DNA of 64,000 nt from Kribbella pittospori (GTDB lineage Bacteria > Actinomycetota > Actinomycetes > Propionibacteriales > Kribbellaceae): positions 186,001 to 250,000 of the forward strand of contig NZ_SJKB01000009.1 of the NCBI RefSeq assembly GCF_004331465.1, given 5' to 3'. A model generated the notes under the pieces. The model made no database searches, was not told the DNA's origin, and saw only the letters and a program-made list of their open reading frames with translations. Numbering within the stretch: the first letter of the stretch is position 1; each line of letters starts with the position of its first letter. Below, one piece after another: positions 7,918 through 15,511 of this stretch. The position numbers were made by a program, and so were the translations under genes.

Positions 7918-8247
7918 GTGGATCTGTCGCTGACCGCGCGCGCCGAGGGCGGGCGCACCGTCATCGAGGTGGCGGGGGAGATCGACGTCTACACCGCACC
8001 GAAGCTCCGCGAGAAGATCGCAGCGCTCGTCGACGAAGGCGTCTACCACCTGGTGGTGGACCTGGAACGCGTGGACTTCCTGGACTCCACGGGTCTCGGT
8101 GTCCTCGTCGGTGGACTGAAACGGGTGCGCACCCACGACGGATCCCTGTCCCTGGTCTGTACCCAGGAACGGCTGCTGAAGATCTTCCGGATCACCGGCC
8201 TGACCAAGGTGTTCGACATCCATCCGGACGTCGCCTCGGCGATCTGA
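7918..8247 (+). CDS. bldG: Anti-sigma factor antagonist, STAS domain, BldG orthologue
   Basis: A 109-residue STAS-domain protein that would bind and sequester an anti-sigma factor when unphosphorylated. The phosphorylation site is in FLDSTGLGVLVGGLKRVR; counted from the GTG chosen, the Ser is residue 57, the same number as in Streptomyces BldG. EIDVYTAPKLRE and LLKIFRITGLTKVFDIH also match that protein closely from memory. The GTG at 7918 has GGAGG five bases upstream; a start 10 codons earlier is less likely. The locus (helicase divergent, pyrophosphatase downstream) matches Streptomyces, but the anti-sigma gene that usually follows bldG is missing. Confidence 0.92.
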   Translation: MDLSLTARAEGGRTVIEVAGEIDVYTAPKLREKIAALVDEGVYHLVVDLERVDFLDSTGLGVLVGGLKRVRTHDGSLSLVCTQERLLKIFRITGLTKVFDIHPDVASAI

Positions 8248-8474
8248 CGACGTGACGACGAAGTGAAAACGTGTCCCCTTCAACACGAAGAGTGAGGTAC
8301 CAGCTAGCGCACTCGGGTATGGCGTAGACCACCCTGTCGTCAGGTCTGGTCGGATACCCGTTAGAGTGACCCACCGCGCCAAGTCTTTTTGGTGCTGTGC
8401 CGTATTTTCCCAACCCTTCGGTTGCGGCAGACGGGGGCCGTCAAGCCCTGAGGGGTTGCCTACAAGGAGGACGG
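8248..8474 (+). promoter_or_regulatory. Upstream region of the pyrophosphatase gene
   Basis: No gene lies in these 227 bases. A plausible -10, TAGAGT (8362-8367), is followed by a leader of about 100 bases with a short hairpin, GCGCCAA/TTGGTGC, near 8376-8395. The -35 is not clear. AAGGAGG (8464-8470) is the ribosome-binding site of the next gene. Confidence 0.4.
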
Positions 8475-10775
8475 ATGTCCGCGCTGCTTGCACAAGCGGT
8501 GGATCTTTCGTCGAGCAACACCACACTGGTGATCGTCGTCGGAGTGATCGCGATCCTCGCGGTCGCCATTGCGATGGTCTTCCGGGGCCAGGTGCTTGCC
8601 GCGAACGATGGCACCGAGAACATGAAGACGATCGCCGCGGCGGTCCAGGAAGGCGCATCCGCCTACCTGAACCGGCAGTTCCGAACGCTGGGCGTCTTCG
8701 CCATCGTCGCGTTCCTGCTGCTGTTCCTGCTGCCCGCCCACAGTGACGGCGACAACGAGACCACGCTGAAGATCTTCCGCTCCGTCTTCTTCCTGATCGG
8801 TGCGGGCTTCTCCGCGCTGATCGGCTACCTGGGCATGTGGCTCGCGACGCGCGCCAACGTCCGGGTCGCCGCCGCGGCCCGCGACGAAGGCCGCGACCCC
8901 GCGATGCGCGTCGCGTTCCGCACCGGTGGAACCGTCGGCATGGCGACCGTCGGCTTCGGCCTGTTCGGCGCCTCGCTGGTGGTGCTGCTGTTCAAGGGTG
9001 ACGCCCCGACCGTGCTCGAGGGCTTCGGTTTCGGCGCCGCCATGCTCGCCATGTTCATGCGTGTCGGCGGCGGTATCTTCACCAAGGCCGCCGACGTCGG
9101 CGCCGACCTGGTCGGCAAGGTCGAGCAGAACATCCCCGAGGACGACCCCCGCAACGCGGCGACCATCGCCGACAACGTGGGCGACAACGTCGGTGACTGC
9201 GCCGGTATGGCGGCCGACCTGTTCGAGTCGTACGCCGTGATGCTGGTGGCCTCGCTGATCCTGGGCAAGGCCGCGTTCGGCGAGCAGGGCCTGATCTTCC
9301 CGCTGATCGTGCCGGCCATCGGCGCCGTCACCGCGGTCATCGGCGTCTTCCTGACCCGCCCGCGCACCGGCGAGAACGGCCTGCGCACGATCAACCGGGC
9401 GTTCTACATCTCGGCGATCATCTCCGGCGTGCTCTGTGCGGTGGCAGCGTTCGTCTACCTGCCGAGCAGCTTCAAGGACCTCACCGGCGCCACCGACGCG
9501 ATCGCCGCGACCGACGGCGACCCGCGGCTGATCGCCACCGTCTCGGTGATCATCGGCATCGTGCTGGCGGCCGTCATCCTGGCCCTGACCGGCTACTACA
9601 CCGGTACCGAGGACAAGCCGGTCAAGGACGTCGGCAAGACCTCGCTGACCGGCGCCGCGACCGTGATCCTGTCCGGTATCTCGGTCGGCTTCGAGTCCGC
9701 CGTCTACACCGCCGTGGTGATCGCGGCGGCCGTGTACGGCGCCTTCCTGGTCGGCGGTTCCGGTGTGGTCGCGCTGTTCGCGATCGCGCTGGCCGGTTGT
9801 GGTCTGCTCACCACCGTCGGCGTCATCGTCGCGATGGACACCTTCGGCCCGGTCTCCGACAACGCGCAGGGCATCGCCGAGATGTCCGGCGAGGTGGACG
9901 GCGAGGCGGCCCAGATCCTGACCGAGCTGGACGCCGTCGGCAACACCACCAAGGCCATCACCAAGGGCATCGCGATCGCCACCGCCGTACTGGCCGCGAC
10001 CGCGCTGTTCGGCTCCTACACCGACTCGATCCGGGCCTCGCTGGGGGCCAACTACGCCAAGTTCGAGGCGGAGGCACTCGTCTTCAACCCGGGCACCCTG
10101 GTCGGCCTGATCCTCGGTGCGGCCGTGGTGTTCATGTTCTCCGGCCTCGCGATCAACGCCGTCGGCCGCGCCGCCGGTGCGGTCGTGTACGAGGTACGTC
10201 GCCAGTTCCGCGACATCCCCGGGATCATGGAGGGCACGGGCAAGCCGGAGTACGGCAAGGTCGTCGACATCTGCACCCGCGACTCGCTGCGGGAGCTGGC
10301 CACGCCGGGTCTGCTCGCGCTGACCGCGCCGATCGCCGTCGGCTTCGGCCTCGGTGCCGCGTCGCTGGCCGGTTACCTGGCCGGTGCGATCGGTGCCGGC
10401 ACCCTGATGGCGGTCTTCCTGGCCAACTCCGGTGGTGCCTGGGACAACGCCAAGAAGCTGGTTGAGGACGGCAACCACGGCGGCAAGGGTTCGCCCGCGC
10501 ACGAGGCCACCGTCATCGGTGACACCGTCGGTGACCCGTTCAAGGACACCGCCGGCCCGGCCATCAACCCGCTGATCAAGGTGATGAACCTGGTCTCCGT
10601 GCTGATCGCTCCGGCTGTCGTCGGACTGTCGGCGATCGGCGACGACACCAACAAGCCGCTGCGGATCGGTATCGCCGTGGTCGCGGTGATCATCCTGGCG
10701 GCCGCCGTGTTCGTCTCCAAGCGCCGTGAGTCGGTCATTTCCGACACCCCGGCCGAGGTGAACGCCGCCGCCTGA
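8475..10775 (+). CDS. hppA: Membrane proton-pumping pyrophosphatase, K+-independent type
   Basis: A 766-residue integral membrane enzyme that couples pyrophosphate hydrolysis to proton export. The substrate loops are intact: DVGADLVGKVE and DNVGDNVGDCAGMAADLFES, with a further Asp-rich loop (GDTVGDPFKDTAGPAINPL). About 16 hydrophobic segments are present and the length is normal. In the diagnostic motif GNTTKAITKG the residue is Lys (residue 493) where K+-dependent enzymes have Ala, so this should be the K+-independent subclass; that rule is from the published family analysis. The start has AAGGAGG four bases upstream. A strong terminator follows. Confidence 0.97.
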   Translation: MSALLAQAVDLSSSNTTLVIVVGVIAILAVAIAMVFRGQVLAANDGTENMKTIAAAVQEGASAYLNRQFRTLGVFAIVAFLLLFLLPAHSDGDNETTLKIFRSVFFLIGAGFSALIGYLGMWLATRANVRVAAAARDEGRDPAMRVAFRTGGTVGMATVGFGLFGASLVVLLFKGDAPTVLEGFGFGAAMLAMFMRVGGGIFTKAADVGADLVGKVEQNIPEDDPRNAATIADNVGDNVGDCAGMAADLFESYAVMLVASLILGKAAFGEQGLIFPLIVPAIGAVTAVIGVFLTRPRTGENGLRTINRAFYISAIISGVLCAVAAFVYLPSSFKDLTGATDAIAATDGDPRLIATVSVIIGIVLAAVILALTGYYTGTEDKPVKDVGKTSLTGAATVILSGISVGFESAVYTAVVIAAAVYGAFLVGGSGVVALFAIALAGCGLLTTVGVIVAMDTFGPVSDNAQGIAEMSGEVDGEAAQILTELDAVGNTTKAITKGIAIATAVLAATALFGSYTDSIRASLGANYAKFEAEALVFNPGTLVGLILGAAVVFMFSGLAINAVGRAAGAVVYEVRRQFRDIPGIMEGTGKPEYGKVVDICTRDSLRELATPGLLALTAPIAVGFGLGAASLAGYLAGAIGAGTLMAVFLANSGGAWDNAKKLVEDGNHGGKGSPAHEATVIGDTVGDPFKDTAGPAINPLIKVMNLVSVLIAPAVVGLSAIGDDTNKPLRIGIAVVAVIILAAAVFVSKRRESVISDTPAEVNAAA

Positions 10776-10791
10776 ACGCGGTAACTCGCAG

Positions 10792-10823
10792 AAACGGCCC
10801 GCCGGTTTTCCGGCGGGCCGTTT
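10792..10823 (+). terminator. Rho-independent terminator of hppA
   Basis: A perfect 14-base-pair GC-rich stem, AAACGGCCCGCCGG with its complement, closes over a TTTT loop 16 bases after the pyrophosphatase stop. The T-run after the stem is short, as is common in actinobacteria. Confidence 0.85.
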
Positions 10824-10904
10824 CGTATGTCTGGACCAAGACCGTCCGCCCTTTTACTGTCGTTGTACGACGAACTGCGCTACGCCGAGCGTAGGGAGGT
10901 AGCG

Positions 10905-12149
10905 GTGCCTCGACGACCGGCCACGGGCTCTGCCTCCCCCCGACGGGTGACGCTCGCCCGTCTCTCGGCGCTGCTGCTTGTCATCGTGGCGGGAGCGCTC
11001 GCAACAGCGCAGCCTGCCAGCGCGACGGCGCAGCAGCCGGATGCCGACTATCTCAACGCAGCCCACCAGCTCGATCTGGCTATCATCCAGGCCGCCCACT
11101 CGGGCACGATCCACGGTCAGAGCACGTGCCTGAAGAACGTCGCCGCCCAGGAGGAACGCGATCATCGCAAGCTGTCCGCACAGCAGCTCGAGGTCGCCAA
11201 TCAGTTCAGCATCGGGCTGGTGACGCTGCCTACGGCGGCGCAGCGTGAGCAGCTCGCCGCGCTCGCGGCCAAAGCCGGCACCTCGGGGTACGACGCCGCC
11301 TGGCTGGAGTTGCAGCGCCAGCTGCACCAGCAGTACCTGGCACTGGTCGAGGGCGAGCTGCCGAAGAGCGCCTCGCCTGCTGTCGAGTCGGTTGCCAACG
11401 GCGCCAAGCCGATCATCGAGATGCACCAGCGCACGCTGTCAGACCCCTGCAAGGACGAGGTCAAGCCCCCGGTCGTGTCGACCGGCGACGGCGGCCAGGT
11501 TGCCGATGCCGAGCGGATTCGGTCTCGGGCCGCGATGCTGCTGCTCGGCGTCGGCGTACTGCTCCTTCTGGTCGGCAGGCCGGTCCCGGTCCGGCGACGT
11601 CTGCTCGGCGTCGTAGCGGTCGGTGCCGCGCTGGTCATGGTGTTCGGCAGGCCCGGTGACAGCGGGGGGGTCCCGGACGCGAGTGCGTCGGCCGTGGACC
11701 GCGAGGCTGCCATTCCGCCGGTGCGGCTGAAGCTGCCAGGCGTCCTGGAGGCATCTGTGCAGCCAGTGGCGACCGCCGGCGACGGGCGGCTGCAGATGCC
11801 GGCGTCGGCGGCCGACGTGGGCTGGTGGGCGGCGGGTGCGGCGCCTGGCTCGGCCGGCGGTACGGTGCTGCTGGCCGGCCACGTGGACACGGCTCGCGGT
11901 CGCGGAGTGTTCGCCGCGCTCTCAGGGGTGCGGGTGGGCACCAGGGTTGCGGTGACGGCCGGGGGCGGAGACGTGCATTGGTACCGGATCGTGGCGCGCC
12001 GGACGTACCGGCAGGAAGCGTTGCCCGCCGACCTGTTCCACGGTGCTGTGAAGCCCCGGCTGGCGCTGGTGACCTGCACCGGCTCGTACAACCACAAAAC
12101 GCACCGCTACAGCAGCAATCTCGTGCTCTACGGTGTTCCGGTGGACTGA
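10905..12149 (+). CDS. DUF4142 domain fused to a sortase (class E/F-like)
   Basis: A 414-residue envelope protein with two domains. A Sec signal (RLSALLLVIVAGALATAQPASA) is followed by a DUF4142-type helical domain (about residues 45-185: ADYLNAAHQLDLAIIQAAHSG, QEERDHRKLSAQ, EMHQRTL). A hydrophobic region (about 205-250, with LLLGVGVLLLLVG and LLGVVAVGAALVMVFG) leads to a sortase domain. Its catalytic residues are His326 (AGHVDT), Cys391 (VTCTG) and Arg401 (HRYSSNLVLYG). The GTG start has GGGAGG five bases upstream; an ATG 26 codons earlier abuts the hppA terminator. Sortases join proteins to the wall or to pilins, but no LPxTG-type substrate is encoded nearby. Confidence 0.8.
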   Translation: MPRRPATGSASPRRVTLARLSALLLVIVAGALATAQPASATAQQPDADYLNAAHQLDLAIIQAAHSGTIHGQSTCLKNVAAQEERDHRKLSAQQLEVANQFSIGLVTLPTAAQREQLAALAAKAGTSGYDAAWLELQRQLHQQYLALVEGELPKSASPAVESVANGAKPIIEMHQRTLSDPCKDEVKPPVVSTGDGGQVADAERIRSRAAMLLLGVGVLLLLVGRPVPVRRRLLGVVAVGAALVMVFGRPGDSGGVPDASASAVDREAAIPPVRLKLPGVLEASVQPVATAGDGRLQMPASAADVGWWAAGAAPGSAGGTVLLAGHVDTARGRGVFAALSGVRVGTRVAVTAGGGDVHWYRIVARRTYRQEALPADLFHGAVKPRLALVTCTGSYNHKTHRYSSNLVLYGVPVD

Positions 12150-12191
12150 GCTGCAGGCGTCCTTTTGGTAGTCACTTCCATCTACTCGCAA

Positions 12192-12220
12192 CCGAAGTAC
12201 GGCCGGTCGTCGACTTTCGG
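12192..12220. promoter_or_regulatory. Inverted repeat upstream of the ABC exporter operon
   Basis: CCGAAGT (12192-12198) and ACTTTCGG (12213-12220) form an inverted repeat with one extra base in the right arm, about 220 bases before the ATPase gene. Response regulators of antibiotic-sensing systems often act at such sites; no such regulator is encoded nearby. Otherwise the 292-base gap 12150-12441 shows no gene. Confidence 0.35.
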
Positions 12221-12441
12221 CTGATGCGGGCGGGTGGCCGGATGGGGGATCGTCGGGGTCGTGGTCAGGGCTTTAACCGATGGTCGCCTGGCCCGGGCGG
12301 ACGGCAGAATCAACCCACGGGTGGACACACCGGATCCGCCCCGGGTCCGATGTTCTGCACCGGTCCGACCTCGATACTGAACTCAATGCGACACCACCCG
12401 ACCGACCGGGAACACTGGCGCCACCGAACGAGGAGTAGGCG

Positions 12442-13434
12442 ATGATCGAGGCAAGGGGCCTCACCAAGCGATACGGCGCAACTGTTGCCGTTGACAACCT
12501 GTCTTTCGAGGTGAAACCCGGCAAGGTGACCGGCTTCCTCGGCCCGAACGGGGCCGGCAAGTCGACCACGATGCGGATGATCCTCGGCCTGGACACCCCG
12601 ACGTCCGGGGAGGTGACGATCGACGGCCAGCGCTACCGCGACCTGCACCAGCCGCTGACCAAGGTCGGCGCGCTGCTGGACGCCAAGTGGGTGCACCCGA
12701 ACCGGTCCGCCCGGTCGCACCTGGCCTGGATGGCCGCGTCCAACAAGCTGCCGAAGGACAGCGTCGACAAGGCGCTGGAGATGGTCGGCCTGACCGCGGT
12801 CGCGAACAAGCGGGCCGGCGCCTACTCGCTGGGTATGTCGCAGCGGCTCGGCATCGCCGGTGCGCTGCTCGGCGACCCGGAGGTGCTGCTGTTCGACGAG
12901 CCGGTCAACGGCCTCGACCCGGAGGGCATCGTCTGGATCCGCACCTTCATGCACCGGCTGGCCAACGAAGGCCGGACCGTGCTGGTGTCCAGCCACCTGC
13001 TGTCCGAGATGGCGCTCACCGCCGAGGAACTGATCGTGATCGGCCGTGGCCGGCTGATCGCCCAGAGCACCACCCAGGAGTTCGTCGACCGAGCCAGCGG
13101 TACGACAGTGAAGGTCCGGACCCCGCAGCTCGACCAGCTGGCCGGCGTACTGCACCAGCAGCAGCTGGTCACCCGGATCGAGGACGTCGAGGACCAGGGC
13201 AAGGTGCTGTTCGTCGAGGGTGACCTGACCACCGACCAGGTCGGTGAGGCGGCCGCCGCGCACGGCATCGTGCTGCACGAGCTGACCCTGCAGCGGGGCT
13301 CGCTGGAGCAGGCGTTCATGCAGATGACCGGGGATTCGGTCGAGTACCACGCGCACGACGAGGTCGCCGCGGTGACCCAGCTGGATGCGCCGACCGCCGC
13401 CGAGGTGGCCGCGGGTCCGAAGGAGGACAACTGA
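12442..13434 (+). CDS. ABC exporter ATP-binding protein (BcrA/DrrA-like)
   Basis: A 330-residue ATPase for an ABC-2 type exporter. Walker A is GPNGAGKST (about residue 35), the signature is atypical (SLGMSQRLGIAG instead of LSGGQ), Walker B is VLLFDEPVNGLDPEG and the switch His is in SSHLLSEM. The C-terminal part (about 220-330) is the extension common in BcrA/DrrA-type exporters. GAGGAG lies six bases before the ATG. The permease gene starts one base after the stop, so the two form an operon. The substrate is unknown; antibiotic or lipid export is typical of the family. Confidence 0.92.
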   Translation: MIEARGLTKRYGATVAVDNLSFEVKPGKVTGFLGPNGAGKSTTMRMILGLDTPTSGEVTIDGQRYRDLHQPLTKVGALLDAKWVHPNRSARSHLAWMAASNKLPKDSVDKALEMVGLTAVANKRAGAYSLGMSQRLGIAGALLGDPEVLLFDEPVNGLDPEGIVWIRTFMHRLANEGRTVLVSSHLLSEMALTAEELIVIGRGRLIAQSTTQEFVDRASGTTVKVRTPQLDQLAGVLHQQQLVTRIEDVEDQGKVLFVEGDLTTDQVGEAAAAHGIVLHELTLQRGSLEQAFMQMTGDSVEYHAHDEVAAVTQLDAPTAAEVAAGPKEDN

Positions 13435-13435
13435 C

Positions 13436-14200
13436 ATGTCGGTGATCACAGTCGAGCGGATCAAGCTCTTCTCCACCCGCTCACCGTGGTGGTGCATGGT
13501 CGTCGCGGCCTTCCTGACCGTCGGGTTCGCCGCACTGACGACCGCGTTCCTCAAGGGGGCCGACGAGCAGCAGGCGACGATCTTCATCACCCAGCCGGGC
13601 GCGCAGCTCAGCCAGATGGTGATGATGGTGATGGCGGCCCTCGCGGTCACCACGGAGTACCGGTTCGGCACCATCCGGACCAGCTTCCAGGCGGTGCCGC
13701 AGCGGGCCGCGCTGCTGCTCGGCAAGACCGCCGTCGTGGCGTTCCTGGCCGGCGTCATCGGCCTGATCGCGTCGTTCGGCGCCTGGGGCATCGGCAGCCT
13801 GTTCGCGAGCAACGCGGACCTGTCCATCAACACCGGCGCCGAGTGGCGGCTGCTGGCCGGGCAGGGCCTGGTCTTCTCGATCTCCGCGGTGATCGCGGTA
13901 GCGGTCGGCATCCTGATCCGGCAGAGCGCCGGTGCGATCGCGATCCTGATCCTCTGGCCGCTGCTGGTCGAGAACCTGGTCACCCTGATCCCCAAGGTCG
14001 GCGACGACCTGGCCAAGTGGGCGCCGTTCGCGAACGGCAGTTCGTTCCTGAACCAGGGCCAGGACTTCGGGCTGGCCGGCGCGGGTGCCGGTGGCAGCGA
14101 CTTCGCCCTCGGTCCCTGGTGGGCCCTGCTGTACTTCGCCGGCTGGGCGGTGGCGCTGATGGTGATCGCCCTGTTCACGGCGAGCAAGCGCGACGCCTGA
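13436..14200 (+). CDS. ABC-2 type permease, partner of the preceding ATPase
   Basis: A 254-residue membrane protein with about six hydrophobic segments (PWWCMVVAAFLTVGFAAL, MVMMVMAALAVTTEYRFGTI, VAFLAGVIGLIASFGAWGIG, VFSISAVIAVAVGILI, and a final ALLYFAGWAVALMVIALF). The short cytoplasmic start MSVITVERIKLFSTRSPWW and the TEYRFGTIRTSF motif are typical of ABC-2 permeases. It starts one base after the ATPase stop. Two hairpins end the operon. Confidence 0.88.
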   Translation: MSVITVERIKLFSTRSPWWCMVVAAFLTVGFAALTTAFLKGADEQQATIFITQPGAQLSQMVMMVMAALAVTTEYRFGTIRTSFQAVPQRAALLLGKTAVVAFLAGVIGLIASFGAWGIGSLFASNADLSINTGAEWRLLAGQGLVFSISAVIAVAVGILIRQSAGAIAILILWPLLVENLVTLIPKVGDDLAKWAPFANGSSFLNQGQDFGLAGAGAGGSDFALGPWWALLYFAGWAVALMVIALFTASKRDA

Positions 14201-14212
14201 TCGCGATGACGA

Positions 14213-14250
14213 CGATCCCGGCCGTGGTTGAGGGGCCCTGGCCGGGATCG
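14213..14250 (+). terminator. Terminator hairpin of the ABC exporter operon
   Basis: A perfect 11-base-pair stem, CGATCCCGGCC (14213-14223) with GGCCGGGATCG (14240-14250), begins 12 bases after the permease stop. There is no T-run, as usual in high-GC genomes. Confidence 0.65.
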
Positions 14251-14288
14251 TGAAGCCCGGCCGGGCTGAGGGGTCCTGGCCGCGCTGA

Positions 14289-14317
14289 GGCCCGTGGGAC
14301 ATCACGTTCCACGGGCC
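14289..14317. terminator. Second hairpin after the ABC exporter operon
   Basis: GGCCCGTGG (14289-14297) pairs perfectly with CCACGGGCC (14309-14317) around an 11-base loop. It may back up the first terminator. Confidence 0.5.
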
Positions 14318-14380
14318 GACCCTTGTTCGGGGGTGGTCGCCGTACCGGCGTAGGGGTGGCGGGGGCGGGCGGAAAGCGTC

Positions 14381-14386
14381 TAGCCT
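14381..14386 (+). promoter_or_regulatory. -10 hexamer of leaderless DUF2785 transcript
   Basis: TAGCCT ends seven bases before the ATG at 14394, and there is no Shine-Dalgarno. The transcript would start at or one base before the start codon. Confidence 0.5.
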
Positions 14387-14393
14387 GCCGCGC

Positions 14394-15188
14394 ATGACCG
14401 ACTGGGCGCAGGTGCGCGCCGATGACTTCTCCGTCCCGACCGATCGTCCGCTCACCGAGCTCGTCGCCGAGTTGTCCGCGCTGCTGCGCTCACCGGATCC
14501 GGTGTTGCGCGACACCCAGGCGTACTCGATCCTCGCCACCTGGATCGGCCGCGGCGTACTGCCCACCGATCAGTTGCGCGCCCTCGGCGACGAGATGGTC
14601 GTGCGGTTCGCGGACCCCGAGACGCAGGCCCGCACGTTCGCGCCGCTGATCCTGGACTGCATCGTCACCGCAGGTGTCTTCGAGCCGCACTGGGTGCCGC
14701 CGTTCGAGCGCTGGTACGTCGCCGAGGAGGACCTGCGCGGGTACGACGCCAAGCTCGGCTGGCTGCACGCGATCGCGCACGGCTCCGATCTCCTGGGCGC
14801 CCTCGGGCTGCATCCGGCCGTCGAGCCGGTGCAGATGCTCCGGTTGGGCATAGGCCGCATTCTGACGCCGACTCAGTACGTTCTGCGGGACATGGAGGAC
14901 GACCGCCTCGGCTACGCCCTGGCGGCCACTCTGACCCGCTCAGACCTCACCGAGACCGACGCCACCGAGTGGCTCGACCCCGCTGTCCGGATCCTCGCCA
15001 CTCCGCCGAGCGAGGGCATCACTGCGGAGGTCACCAACACCATCCGCACGCTGCGGGTCCTCTACCTGATGGTGGACCACGGCGTTCGCGTGCCGAGCTC
15101 CGGCCCGGTCGCGCAGATCCCGCACCGCGACCTCGTGAAGGCGAAGATCACCGAGGTCGTCCGGATGGTGACGCCGTACTATCTGTGA
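14394..15188 (+). CDS. DUF2785 family protein
   Basis: A 264-residue soluble, helix-rich protein. The family hallmark is the stretch DLRGYDAKLGWLHAIAHGSDLL at about residues 114-135, with ARTFAPLILDCIV before it. The function of DUF2785 proteins is unknown; the conserved His residues in HAIAHG might bind a metal, but that is speculation. The gene stands alone between hairpins. Its start is fixed by the -10 at 14381 in a leaderless arrangement. Confidence 0.85.
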   Translation: MTDWAQVRADDFSVPTDRPLTELVAELSALLRSPDPVLRDTQAYSILATWIGRGVLPTDQLRALGDEMVVRFADPETQARTFAPLILDCIVTAGVFEPHWVPPFERWYVAEEDLRGYDAKLGWLHAIAHGSDLLGALGLHPAVEPVQMLRLGIGRILTPTQYVLRDMEDDRLGYALAATLTRSDLTETDATEWLDPAVRILATPPSEGITAEVTNTIRTLRVLYLMVDHGVRVPSSGPVAQIPHRDLVKAKITEVVRMVTPYYL

Positions 15189-15511
15189 GCTTGCGGCGCA
15201 CGGGTGTTGACTTGGTCACATCCGCAACACAGTTGACCAAGGATGAGACCCGCATCCAACTTTCGGCTGAGATTTCCCTGAAGTGTCCCCGAGGTACGGC
15301 GTGCCGCGGTCCAGGGCGATGTACAGGTGGTTTCCGGTAGAAGCAGAGATCTCGTTCGTGACAAGGTCTGTGCTGGTATTGCCGTGGTCCCCTCCCATGG
15401 TGGTGCCAACGCCACTATCGCAGTAGTGCCAACACCATCAGATCTGCTCCTTGGCAACGCTACTTTTTAGGTGACGAAAGCCGTCGGGGGCAAGCAGTTC
15501 AGAGAGGGCGC
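15189..15511. other. Intergenic region before the P450 gene, with repeats
   Basis: No gene is seen in these 323 bases. An 8-base inverted repeat, CTTGGTCA (15211-15218) with TGACCAAG (15234-15241), could be a weak terminator for the DUF2785 gene or a protein site. Two direct repeats GTGCCAAC (15403-15410 and 15426-15433) are 23 bases apart, about two helical turns, and lie 80-110 bases before the P450 start. They may be regulator sites for that gene. Confidence 0.35.

Noticed and set aside
8460..10502. A 680-codon open frame antisense to the pyrophosphatase gene
   Set aside because: It is a mirror of the high third-position GC of hppA; composition (Arg, Gly, Asp, His) is that of an antisense frame and no domain is visible.
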